A stretch of DNA of 64,000 nucleotides from positions 1,227,331-1,291,330 of the forward strand of contig JACEUU010000003.1 of assembly GCA_024998755.1 (NCBI GenBank), read 5' to 3'. Positions 46,449 to 54,176 of this stretch are shown one piece after another (within the stretch, counting starts at the first letter, position 1; every line of letters starts with the position of its first letter). The translations under genes and the position numbers were made by a program. The notes beneath the pieces were generated by a model. It was given only the letters and a program-made list of their open reading frames with translations. It had not been told where the DNA came from and did not search any database. Origin of the DNA: Vampirovibrio sp. Lineage in GTDB: Bacteria > Cyanobacteriota > Vampirovibrionia > Vampirovibrionales > JAJTHC01.

Positions 46449-47453
46449 CTAAGCATATTGAAGTTGTGGTTGAACGGTTGTTGGCGTGGCAGTTGTTGCA
46501 GTAGCAGGTTTACCCTTTTCTTTCCACGCTTTGAAGGCATCTGCAATAGGCCCTGTTAATAAACGACTACTAACATATAAGCCTGCCGTACAAACGCTGG
46601 TGTAAAACGCTTCAAAAGCGATGGTTTTACCTAAATACGGAATATTCAAATTCGGGAATTTTTGCTGAACCGCTGGGTATTTTTGCTGAACGTATTCGCC
46701 CAATTTTTGACCTGGTTCTTCAAACAAAATAGCGTTTAATGATTTATTACCAAACGCCCCCACTTTCCTATCTAACGCTACGGCGGTAGGTACTACAATG
46801 GCACAAGTAGCCAGCCTGCCCGTTAACACGCTACCCCAACCTTGATGCCGTTTTTCCCGTTCTTTATAGGGGGCGTCATCTTTCGGTTCTGTACCCATCA
46901 AGGCATCTAGTTTTTTAGAAATAGGCACACTGTAATTTTCAAGCAGTACAACAGCGGGGGCCATTAACGTACCATCAATAAACGAAAACGTGACCATCTT
47001 CGCCATATCAGCACTTTGATGGCTCATTTTAAAGGGGCTGGGTATTTTATCAAATAATTTGGTTTCGCCTTTAAACCAATTAACTAAATTTTCGCCCCGA
47101 ACCCTAAAGAATCGCCCCACGGCGGTATTCTTATTGCCATGCGTTGTTTGGTAAGTAGCAAAAACAGAAATTGCAAATACCGCTGCATTGGTTAATATGG
47201 GGTATAAAACCGTATCAAACGCCTTCATACCAGCGGTGGGTTTAATTTTTGTTTTTTTGTTGGTAGGTTCGTTGGCATTAGCCACTTCTGTATAAACGGT
47301 TGGGGTAGCTAAACTGTTGGCAATTGCTCCAGTTATAACAACGGGTGCTACAATGTTTCTGCGTTTTTCTTTTGTAGGCGGATGCTCATTGTTATGAGCC
47401 CTTCTAGGGAAAACGGATTGATTTAATTGAAATGAAGCTGTAGCTGTATACAT
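46449..47453 (-). CDS. Hypothetical membrane-associated protein
   Basis: This 334-residue protein is not recognised. The N-terminus is 'MYTATASFQLNQSVFPRR', followed by a hydrophobic stretch 'IVAPVVITGAIANSLATPTVY'. Four or more moderately hydrophobic helices follow ('LYPILTNAAVFAISVFATYQT', 'FIDGTLMAPAVVLLENY', 'LATCAIVVPTAVAL', 'FEAFYTSVCTAGLYVSS'). The ATG at 47453 was chosen because the longer frame runs back through a terminator and a small ORF. It lies downstream of that terminator, so it may depend on read-through or its own promoter. Confidence 0.65.
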   Translation of the reverse strand: MYTATASFQLNQSVFPRRAHNNEHPPTKEKRRNIVAPVVITGAIANSLATPTVYTEVANANEPTNKKTKIKPTAGMKAFDTVLYPILTNAAVFAISVFATYQTTHGNKNTAVGRFFRVRGENLVNWFKGETKLFDKIPSPFKMSHQSADMAKMVTFSFIDGTLMAPAVVLLENYSVPISKKLDALMGTEPKDDAPYKEREKRHQGWGSVLTGRLATCAIVVPTAVALDRKVGAFGNKSLNAILFEEPGQKLGEYVQQKYPAVQQKFPNLNIPYLGKTIAFEAFYTSVCTAGLYVSSRLLTGPIADAFKAWKEKGKPATATTATPTTVQPQLQYA

Positions 47454-47492
47454 AATGAGAATAAAAACCTGAAAAATTTGAGTGAAACAAAA

Positions 47493-47535
47493 AAATGAAC
47501 GACCTGTTACCGAGTGATGTACAGGTCGTTCATTT
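47493..47535 (-). terminator. Strong intrinsic terminator after the small ORF
   Basis: A 15-bp perfect stem (AAATGAACGACCTGT with its complement) around a 13-base loop is followed on the minus strand by a long T-run. It lies about 20 bases past the stop of the 26-codon ORF and before the next gene. It could also work on the plus strand. Confidence 0.85.
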
Positions 47536-47556
47536 TTGAAGAAGGTGAAAACTGTG

Positions 47557-47637
47557 TTAAGCGGTTTTTTTGTTTTCAACACCCAAATGATGCCTGTACG
47601 AAGAGCCATACATGCTTTGCATCATCATCATATTCAT
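47557..47637 (-). CDS. Small Met-rich ORF (26 codons) with its own promoter and terminator
   Basis: The minus strand reads M-N-M-M-M-M-Q-S-M-Y-G-S-S-Y-R-H-H-L-G-V-E-N-K-K-T-A then TAA. A consensus promoter starts transcription about 70 bases upstream, and a 15-bp intrinsic terminator follows 21 bases after the stop. The unit would give an RNA of about 215 bases. No clear ribosome-binding site precedes the ATG. It may be a small protein, a leader peptide controlling the next gene, or a small RNA in which the ORF is incidental. Confidence 0.55.
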   Translation of the reverse strand: MNMMMMQSMYGSSYRHHLGVENKKTA

Positions 47638-47713
47638 CGTGAAAATGGGGGTTAAAAACATTAGTGAAGAAAAAACCTTTAAAAAGAGAGGGTTCAAAAT
47701 TAAATAGCAATAT

Positions 47714-47743
47714 ATTATAAACTTAAACGTTTTAGGTTGTCAA
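47714..47743 (-). promoter_or_regulatory. Consensus sigma70 promoter
   Basis: On the minus strand TTGACA (47743-47738) and TATAAT (47719-47714) are both perfect, with an 18-base spacer. The predicted start lies near 47707. It is the best promoter match I see in the window and reads into the small Met-rich ORF. Confidence 0.8.
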
Positions 47744-47781
47744 TCTATTTTATTGTATGGTATTTTAAATAATTAACCAAC

Positions 47782-47849
47782 TGTAGGGGCGGATTGCATC
47801 CGCCCGCTGGAAGATTAATAGAAACGGGTGGATGAAATCCACCCCTACA
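47782..47849. repeat. TGTAGGGGCG-type palindromic intergenic repeat
   Basis: TGTAGGGGCGGAT...ATCCGCCC and CGGGTGGAT...ATCCACCCCTACA form a palindrome of two arms, with the end octamer TGTAGGGG inverted at the other side. Similar units lie at about 50192-50276 and 58615-58706. No gene lies in the 47640-47947 gap apart from the promoter. Confidence 0.7.
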
Positions 47850-47965
47850 GAGAACCAAAGAAAAAAACCAAGACTCGTCAGCAGCCTCTGTTTGAGCTAA
47901 AATCATTAGACCTCTTGCATTAAAAGATTAACTGCCACTGGCATAAAATGGAGATTCCGTTTCAC

Positions 47966-48991
47966 ATGAGCCTGTTATCATCAACTGAAATAGCTAGCAG
48001 TACAGTGCCTAAACATTCAGACGTTTTACAACAGGGCAAAGCCGTTATTACCGTAGAAATTGAAGCCCTACAAGCCCTGCATAACCGGTTAAACGCCACC
48101 TTTGAACAAGCCATTGGCTTATTAGAAGCCACCCATGGGCGAATTATTGTTACAGGCATGGGCAAAAGCGGACACATTGGCAAGAAGATTGCTGCCACAC
48201 TGGCAAGCACGGGGTCTCCTGCTTATTTTTTGCACCCTGCCGAAGGTAGGCATGGTGATTTAGGGCAAGTAACCCCAACGGATGTGGTCATCGCCATTTC
48301 CAACAGTGGCGAAACCGAAGAACTGCTAGGGCTATTGCCTACGCTCAAGCAATTAGGCGTGCCAATGGTTGCCCTTACCGCTCGGAATGATTCTACTTTG
48401 GCGAAATTTGCCACCGTCGTGTTGGATATTTCCGTCCCGCAAGAAGCCTGCCCGCTGGGGTTAGCCCCGACTTCTTCAACCACGGTTACCTTAGCTTTGG
48501 GCGATGCATTAGCCGTAGTGCTTCAGCAACGAAAAGGCTTTGCTAAAGAAGATTTTGCGTTGTTTCACCCTGCGGGAAGTTTGGGTAAGCGGTTATTGCT
48601 TAAAGTGGCGGATTTAATGACTTCGGGCGAAAAAATGCCCTTACTAACACCTGATGTCCCTTTTTTACAGGCGTTAATTACCATTAGCGAAAAGCAATTG
48701 GGCCTGGCGATAGTTGTAAAACCAGAAACAGGCGAACTGCTAGGCGTGCTGACGGATGGTGATGTTCGGCGGGTGTTCCAACGGGTTGCCCCTGAAACGT
48801 TGCATCAACGTACGGTGGGGGAGTTGATGGGGCAGCAGCTACCGAAAACGGTTGTGCCAGATGCGTTGGCTTCAGAAGCCTTGGCGGTGATGGAACAATT
48901 TAAAATTACGGCGTTGGTGGTGCAAGCAACCCCCAATGCACCACCTATTGGCGTGGTGCATTTGCATGATTTACTAAAATCTGGGTTGTAA
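47966..48991 (+). CDS. kdsD: Arabinose-5-phosphate isomerase (KdsD/KpsF family)
   Basis: KdsD interconverts ribulose 5-phosphate and arabinose 5-phosphate, the first step to Kdo of lipopolysaccharide. The SIS domain has 'IIVTGMGKSGHIGKKIAATLASTGSPAYFLHPAEGRHGDLG' and 'ISNSGETEELLGLLPTLKQLGVPMVALTAR'; two CBS domains fill residues about 205-341. ATG 47966 has GGAG 11 bases upstream; ATG 47948 in the same frame is an alternative. The last 43 coding and stop bases are duplicated at 51393-51437. Confidence 0.94.
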   Translation: MSLLSSTEIASSTVPKHSDVLQQGKAVITVEIEALQALHNRLNATFEQAIGLLEATHGRIIVTGMGKSGHIGKKIAATLASTGSPAYFLHPAEGRHGDLGQVTPTDVVIAISNSGETEELLGLLPTLKQLGVPMVALTARNDSTLAKFATVVLDISVPQEACPLGLAPTSSTTVTLALGDALAVVLQQRKGFAKEDFALFHPAGSLGKRLLLKVADLMTSGEKMPLLTPDVPFLQALITISEKQLGLAIVVKPETGELLGVLTDGDVRRVFQRVAPETLHQRTVGELMGQQLPKTVVPDALASEALAVMEQFKITALVVQATPNAPPIGVVHLHDLLKSGL

Positions 48992-48992
48992 A
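48948..48992 (+). repeat. 45-bp direct repeat, copy 1 (kdsD 3' end)
   Basis: The last codons and stop of kdsD. The same 45 bases recur at 51393-51437 with two substitutions. Here they are part of the intact gene. The sequence between the copies holds two unknown genes. Confidence 0.9.
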
Positions 48993-49079
48993 AAATGTTA
49001 CTCGTCAGCCCATTCTCTAGCGTCAAGATTTTTTTGACGGTGTTTCAACAGGAATTTCTATTGGCTCTATTACTAGAAG

Positions 49080-50123
49080 TCAATGCTCTTTGGGCTTGTT
49101 TGGTGTTTGAATAATAGTGTCTGGATAGACAGCTCCTTGTAAAAGGCTGACTAATTTTTCGTCATATCGAGCTTCTATTTTAGGGTCAGGATGAGTTGAC
49201 AAAACGTATAAACGATTATTTTGCAATGACCGTATCTGTTCAATTGAAGGTTTGCTTGTTTGAACTTCTATTGGAGGAGCCTTGCCTACTTGAGCCAGAG
49301 TATTATTAAAAATTGCTTGATGTTCACTTATCGTACCCCTCAAACTATATGCTGATAAATGTTGAAGGGAAACAGTATTAAACGACTGTTGGTTGTGAGC
49401 AAATTCAGGCATCAATGTTTCAAGTCCTTTTTCTACTTGTTTCGCGATTTCAGCACCATTGACACCACCAAATATGGCTTTACATAACTTTATATTAGCT
49501 CTGCCTTCGGGTAAACTTAAATCTAATATAACCAATCTCCTCACGTCTTCTATGGGCATATTAGTATAGCTTTTTTGCAAGTAATCCATTATCTCCTCTA
49601 AAAAAGAGTGTTGTACATTTATTTTGTCAGATCTAACAAATCCGATAGGGCTACGCATGACTATTTGGGGGATAGGGTTTTCTGACTGTGTATTGTCTAC
49701 TTCATTTTTTATAAAACCCATCGACTGTTTAACCACTGATTTGGTAGGTTGGATCATGTTGTTTACAATGTTTTTATATAGCATTTCTAATTGAACGTAA
49801 CTCTGATTTAATATGTATTCTTGCTGACCAAAATCTTCCCGTATAGCACTTAAAGGGAAAGAAGTAAGTCCCCCTAAACGGTTTTTAACACCTGATTGTA
49901 AAACAAGGGTATCGCCATCAATAGTAGATTTACCCAAAGTATTAACCACTTGTTTTTCTTCAACAGTGGTAGGGCAGTATAGATCTTCTTTAAGCTTTAC
50001 ATTCCTCTTAATTGTATTTTCTCTAGGTGTTTGGATTGCACTATCATCCGTTTTGAGTATGTTGTTTAAATTAAACTGTAAATTACTAGATTGACTAGCT
50101 GGTAGCTGTAAAAAATCAGTCAT
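49080..50123 (-). CDS. Hypothetical protein inside the 45-bp repeat-bounded segment
   Basis: I do not recognise this 347-residue protein. The N-terminus is polar and probably disordered ('LPASQSSNLQFNLNNIL'). A helical domain with 'MYKNIVNNMIQPTKS'-like helices and a central region with 'DVRRLVILDLSLPEGRANIKLCKAIFGGVNGAEIAKQVEKGLETLMPEF' follow. There is no signal peptide or membrane segment. GGAGA lies about 10 bases before the ATG, supporting translation. It is divergent from the neighbouring 252-aa gene across a 444-base gap. Confidence 0.6.
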   Translation of the reverse strand: MTDFLQLPASQSSNLQFNLNNILKTDDSAIQTPRENTIKRNVKLKEDLYCPTTVEEKQVVNTLGKSTIDGDTLVLQSGVKNRLGGLTSFPLSAIREDFGQQEYILNQSYVQLEMLYKNIVNNMIQPTKSVVKQSMGFIKNEVDNTQSENPIPQIVMRSPIGFVRSDKINVQHSFLEEIMDYLQKSYTNMPIEDVRRLVILDLSLPEGRANIKLCKAIFGGVNGAEIAKQVEKGLETLMPEFAHNQQSFNTVSLQHLSAYSLRGTISEHQAIFNNTLAQVGKAPPIEVQTSKPSIEQIRSLQNNRLYVLSTHPDPKIEARYDEKLVSLLQGAVYPDTIIQTPNKPKEH

Positions 50124-50191
50124 ACTTGAAAAATCTCCTATCGGAAATTACGTTATATAGCTGTTCTAATAATTTATGATCTACTCCAACT

Positions 50192-50276
50192 TTGTAGGGG
50201 CGAACCTATGTGTGGTCCGCCCGTTTCTAGATTTTAGAGCGGGACGACCTGCGTGTCGTCTCCTACCTTATGCCTC
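50192..50276. repeat. TGTAGGGGCG-type repeat in a 444-base gap
   Basis: TTGTAGGGGCGAACC...GGTCCGCCCG and a second arm ending GTCTCCTAC form an imperfect palindromic unit like that at 47782-47849. The rest of the gap (50124-50567) shows no gene; a minus-strand frame crossing 50314-50649 overlaps the next gene and has no family features. Confidence 0.6.
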
Positions 50277-50567
50277 AATAATACTTGGAGCAGCCATATC
50301 TTGTAAACAGGAATCACGCTATTGGGATAGAACCAAAAATTTCATCGTTTGTGCTAATCTTTTCTAATTTGAACGTATCTCTTTCCTCTCGGTTTTTTCG
50401 TGGTGCATCTGCATAACTTACTAAACTCTGGATTGTAACAATTTTGCAATAAGTTAGCACCTCTTTTTCTTTCACTCTCTTAATATACCTGCAAGCAAAA
50501 GAGCGGAAGCAAAATAAAAGCTCTGTGCTTGTTTTTTTAATTACAGTCATTAAAAGGTTTTTCTCGT

Positions 50568-51326
50568 ATGTCCATTCCTCCTCTCCTATCCTCTCCTCAA
50601 GTAGGTAATGCTGTTGCTCCACGAGCGAAAGCAACACCCCATAACCCACAAGCTCGTTCAGGTATTCAGTTTGAATTAAAGCCTTCTAATTTAATCGATA
50701 CAGTCATTACCTCTCAATTAAGCAAGAATGCTGTTGAGAAGCTTAACGCTGAAAGTCCTGACATCCTAAGCACATGGGCGCCTCTTTATTTCTTGAAAGA
50801 CTCAATGAACAGATCTGTCTTCCCTAGGATGAGAGATTTTTTAGAAGGTTTTTGTGCAGACAAATCAGGGTTATTGAACCAAATTAACTTGTTTCAAAAA
50901 GCAACTTTTTTATTCGATGGTTTAGGCTACCCACGTAGCCTTCAAGTTCATGGGGATTCTAAAACTCTCTTGTATAAACTTACAGAAATAGCGTCTGTTG
51001 ACTCTTCGAAGTATGAACCTGTTGATAGACCCGCTATAGAGAAAGCAATGGCTGTCTATGATGCACAAGTAGAACGATTATTAAACGCTAAGCAAATTCA
51101 GACACCCAATGGTTTTGGTCAATATAGCCTCAGTCAATCAGAACCTATTGTTTTTACCACTTCTGCACAATTTATTGAAAAAACCCCCTTAGCACATGTT
51201 CCTTCGCCATATGCTGAAATCCAAGAACAAAAATTAGCCGAAAACACTGCCAAAGATACTAGAGAATATCTTCTCAGACAGTATCCCGAACTAAAGGCTC
51301 TTCCCTTTATGAATACACAAGCTTAA
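50568..51326 (+). CDS. Hypothetical protein inside the 45-bp repeat-bounded segment
   Basis: The 252-residue protein is unknown. A disordered head with 'ARSGIQFELKPSNLIDTVI' precedes a helical core ('FLKDSMNRSVFPRMRDFLEGFCADKSGLLNQINLFQKATFLFDGLGYPRSLQV'). A polar tail with 'TREYLLRQYPELKALPF' ends it. AAAGG lies about 10 bases before the ATG and a terminator follows, so it is likely expressed. It shares the 'QF-x-L' head pattern with the neighbouring 347-aa protein. Confidence 0.6.
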   Translation: MSIPPLLSSPQVGNAVAPRAKATPHNPQARSGIQFELKPSNLIDTVITSQLSKNAVEKLNAESPDILSTWAPLYFLKDSMNRSVFPRMRDFLEGFCADKSGLLNQINLFQKATFLFDGLGYPRSLQVHGDSKTLLYKLTEIASVDSSKYEPVDRPAIEKAMAVYDAQVERLLNAKQIQTPNGFGQYSLSQSEPIVFTTSAQFIEKTPLAHVPSPYAEIQEQKLAENTAKDTREYLLRQYPELKALPFMNTQA

Positions 51327-51361
51327 TTAGGTGAGGAAAACTTAAACTTCTTTGATTTTAC

Positions 51362-51394
51362 AGAGACTGTACCTTCAGGTACAGTCTCTGTTTT
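51362..51394 (+). terminator. Intrinsic terminator after the 252-aa gene
   Basis: A 12-bp perfect stem AGAGACTGTACC with loop TTCA, followed by GTTTT, lies 35 bases after the stop. It ends exactly where the second copy of the kdsD 3' repeat begins. Confidence 0.8.
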
Positions 51395-51437
51395 GGCGTG
51401 GTGCATTTGCATGATTTGCTAAAATCTGGGTTATAAA
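51393..51437 (+). repeat. 45-bp direct repeat, copy 2 (displaced kdsD 3' end)
   Basis: Matches 48948-48992 at 43 of 45 bases, including the kdsD stop codon, but here no gene leads into it. It looks like an attachment-site or duplication scar 2.4 kb from the intact gene end. Confidence 0.9.
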
Positions 51438-51440
51438 CGT

Positions 51441-52658
51441 TTATCTCAAGCTGTTAATGCCAAATTCTTTTTTGGCAATTGTTGTAATTCTACCGTCTGT
51501 TCCTTCATCACCATTTTGGTTGTAGAGCTTCTCTAAAAACTGACTGTAGCTCATTTGGGGGTGTTTAGCTTGCACTTTTTTCCAAAGTGTAGCAATCCCT
51601 TCACTACCAGCTACATAACTAATTCTCCATAGAGGATCATTGATCATTCTCTCAACTTCTGAGTTTGCCTGTGCTTCACTGACCCCTACTTTTTTAATGA
51701 GGTAATTCTTTGCTTCTGTTGGTGTAGTTTGCTGGTTTTGCAATTCAACGGTTAAAAAGGCTCTTGCATTGCGTATTATTTGCCACTTTAGTGCTTGTAG
51801 TTTTTCAGCATCTGTTTTGTAAAAATCACGTGCTTGATAGGCTTTTTGTTCAATATAGTAAGCTATTCCTTCAGCTAATGGATTATTAGACATGCCATTT
51901 TTTTGAAAATCTACGGCATGGATTAGTTCATGGACGCTAACGAATTTAGTGCTGAACGGTAAATAAACATCAGCAGCTTTGTCTTGCGTTTCTACGCTAA
52001 ACTCCCCTGTATTACCATTAACTGAAGCTCCTGCACCTACGTTTGTTTTATCTTCAACGATACGAGGCGCTTGGATGTCTTTTGGTATCCAGCCTTTTCC
52101 CTTCAGATAATCTAGGATTTTGGGAACTTCTTTTCTGTATTGAGCCATGACGGCGTTTGAATCTTTTAATCGTTGCCCGTTTAAAGACATTAAAGCATCA
52201 GACCAGTTTTTGGCATTAGGTTTTATTTTTTTACTTAACAGGTTGGCTTCTTTCGTGAGCTGTTCTAAGTTATTCTTCGCTTTTTCGGCTAACTGTTGTG
52301 GTGTAATACCAAAATTACGGCGTACCAGTACGTCAAACTGTGTATTGTTGGCGGATAGTTTGATACTAGGAGCGGTTACTTTAGACGTTTCAAAAAGCGG
52401 TAGTAAGCCTTGCCAAATTTTAGCGGGCAGTTTATCGGCTGAAATCTTCTTTCCTTTAACATCGACAAGCAGTTCCTTTTGTTCTATTTTTTGATTGTTG
52501 TTTCGGTCTTTAAATTCAATTTTAACATCGCCTACATTACCAGCTTTTGTGCCTAAAATGACGGTGTCTCCTTCATTTTCTTTAGTCGTTAATTCCTTTT
52601 TTTGAATAACTTGTTTTAATAACTTCAGGTCCGTAGGGTTAATGGTTGTAGTTTTCAT
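51441..52658 (-). CDS. Putative zincin metalloprotease with an EF-hand-like loop
   Basis: The 405-residue protein has 'HELIHAVDF' with His243, Glu244 and His247, and Glu263 in 'NPLAEGIAYYIE' as a plausible third zinc ligand, the gluzincin pattern. Near the N-terminus residues 51-62 ('DRNNNQKIEQKE') fit the EF-hand calcium loop spacing (D, N, N, K, I, E at positions 1, 3, 5, 7, 8, 12). A helical region lies between. No signal peptide is visible. AAGGAAA lies 5-6 bases before the ATG. Substrate is unknown. Confidence 0.65.
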   Translation of the reverse strand: MKTTTINPTDLKLLKQVIQKKELTTKENEGDTVILGTKAGNVGDVKIEFKDRNNNQKIEQKELLVDVKGKKISADKLPAKIWQGLLPLFETSKVTAPSIKLSANNTQFDVLVRRNFGITPQQLAEKAKNNLEQLTKEANLLSKKIKPNAKNWSDALMSLNGQRLKDSNAVMAQYRKEVPKILDYLKGKGWIPKDIQAPRIVEDKTNVGAGASVNGNTGEFSVETQDKAADVYLPFSTKFVSVHELIHAVDFQKNGMSNNPLAEGIAYYIEQKAYQARDFYKTDAEKLQALKWQIIRNARAFLTVELQNQQTTPTEAKNYLIKKVGVSEAQANSEVERMINDPLWRISYVAGSEGIATLWKKVQAKHPQMSYSQFLEKLYNQNGDEGTDGRITTIAKKEFGINSLR

Positions 52659-52874
52659 CGTTATTTCCTTTTCTTCTCTTTGTTGTTGGCAGTAATTTAT
52701 AAAGTATTAAAAAAAATAAAAACAATTAAAAAAGAGGAATTGCCAAGCTTCGTTCCCCCGCCCCCCCCCTCCTGTTTTTTGTGGAGGTTGATTGTTCAAA
52801 ACGCACAACAATGCTAAACTATATTGATAGTTATTTCATCCAAAGGCGTTCGCCTAGAAATTACCCCAAGCGTT

Positions 52875-54107
52875 ATGATGATGTCTACCAACCTACCCCC
52901 CCGCTTTACCGCCTCATCCCAATCTGCCTCTAAACGCTACGGCAACCTAAGGGCATGGGAAGTGGATGACGACGACTTACCTACTTCATCCACCGGTAAA
53001 AAACTGTTTCTACTAAACGCTAACACCCTTAAACGTAACAAATGGGATAACCTATTTTCAGGCAAATTCATCACGCTTTCAGTGGTAATGCACGTTACAG
53101 TAGCGGTGGTTGCTCTCATTCTCTTTTTTCTATCCCAATTTTTAGGATGGGATTTGTCATTTTTCGATATCAAAACCGAAAAGCCTAAAGATGTTGAATT
53201 CGTGATTGTTAACAATACCAAACCCGAAAAACCGCTTGACCCCAACACCAAAAATCGGTCGACTGTTGCCAGCCGTTCCGGCGGGGAAAAATCGCCCCAA
53301 CGCCAAGGAGAAGAACAGTTAGTAACGGGTGCTTCAGGGGCAAAGCCTTCACCGGCTACTCCGCCAGAAAGTAGCAGTAGCCCAGCCCCGCAATCCACTC
53401 AGCCCAAGGCTTCGCAAACGCCGGATGAAAAACCTTCGCCTAAAGCAAAGCCTCGTAAAAAACCCAAGGTAGCCCCGCCTATCGCTGTGGTTTCAGAAAC
53501 AGCTCCTACGCCATCAGTCCCCAAGCCTAAATGGAAGCCTTCTAGACCGTCTCAAACGGTTGACCCTAACCCTACCAGCGACGACGAAGATTTTGAACCG
53601 CCCGCACCCATTTTAACCAAACCTGCGAAAATAGCGTCTTCCAGTAGCAGCACCAGTAGTGCGTCTAAAAAAGCCATTCGGTTAGGCCCAGACCAAATTG
53701 GGTCGCCCAGTGCCAAACCCACGCCAGCGGGCAATCGAGGGCAAGGGGGTAAAAGTAGTTATAGTAACCCCGCTCATTCAGGTGGTGGTAAAGGTTTGGC
53801 AGGGGTTGATGCCTTAGCTGATTTTGATTTTGCCCCGTATATGGCGGGTGTAACCCAGCGGCTTAGACGTAACTGGACGCCTCCTTCGGAGGATGCAACT
53901 TTAAAAACGGTTGCTGTTTTTACCGTTTCAAGAAACGGAAACGTTTCAAATTTACGGATTCTGCGTTCTAGTGGGTCTTCTATGCATGATGCAGCTGCGT
54001 TAAGTGCTATTCGTGCTAGTTCACCCTTTCGCTCATTCCCACCTGATGCTGATAAACAAGCCATCCAAATTGAGTTTTCGTTCGATTATTCAGGTGTTCG
54101 TGGATAA
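52875..54107 (+). CDS. tonB: TonB-family energy-coupling protein
   Basis: An N-terminal cytosolic tail of about 65 residues is followed by one membrane segment ('FITLSVVMHVTVAVVALILFFLSQFLGW'), a Pro/Lys/Ser-rich linker of about 220 residues, and a C-terminal TonB domain ('YMAGVTQRLRRNWTPP...VAVFTVSRNGNVSNLRILRSSGSSMHDAAALSAIRASSPFRSFP'). It would span the periplasm to outer-membrane receptors. ExbB and ExbD are not beside it. The start is the first of three tandem ATGs. Confidence 0.85.
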   Translation: MMMSTNLPPRFTASSQSASKRYGNLRAWEVDDDDLPTSSTGKKLFLLNANTLKRNKWDNLFSGKFITLSVVMHVTVAVVALILFFLSQFLGWDLSFFDIKTEKPKDVEFVIVNNTKPEKPLDPNTKNRSTVASRSGGEKSPQRQGEEQLVTGASGAKPSPATPPESSSSPAPQSTQPKASQTPDEKPSPKAKPRKKPKVAPPIAVVSETAPTPSVPKPKWKPSRPSQTVDPNPTSDDEDFEPPAPILTKPAKIASSSSSTSSASKKAIRLGPDQIGSPSAKPTPAGNRGQGGKSSYSNPAHSGGGKGLAGVDALADFDFAPYMAGVTQRLRRNWTPPSEDATLKTVAVFTVSRNGNVSNLRILRSSGSSMHDAAALSAIRASSPFRSFPPDADKQAIQIEFSFDYSGVRG

Positions 54108-54121
54108 ACCGTAATTTGATA

Positions 54122-54136
54122 ATGATGATGATGTAG
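54122..54136 (+). other. (ATG)4-TAG minimal ORF
   Basis: Four tandem ATG codons followed directly by TAG lie in the gap between tonB and the acyl-CoA synthetase gene. This is the same ATG run that opens many genes here, but without a gene. It may be a chance or slippage relic, or a minimal upstream ORF; the next gene starts 41 bases later. Confidence 0.4.
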
Positions 54137-54176
54137 TGAATTACTTTATTTAAGATTAAAAGAAAGACCTTTTAAG

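Noticed and set aside
46103..46546. 147-aa minus-strand frame in the gap after the KimA-like gene
   Set aside because: It consists largely of the GC-rich repeat modules translated, and overlaps the start of a real gene's 3' end; no domain is visible.
47760..47860. CRISPR-like or riboswitch structure
   Set aside because: The palindromic arms match a dispersed intergenic repeat at two other sites; there are no regularly spaced repeats or aptamer motifs.
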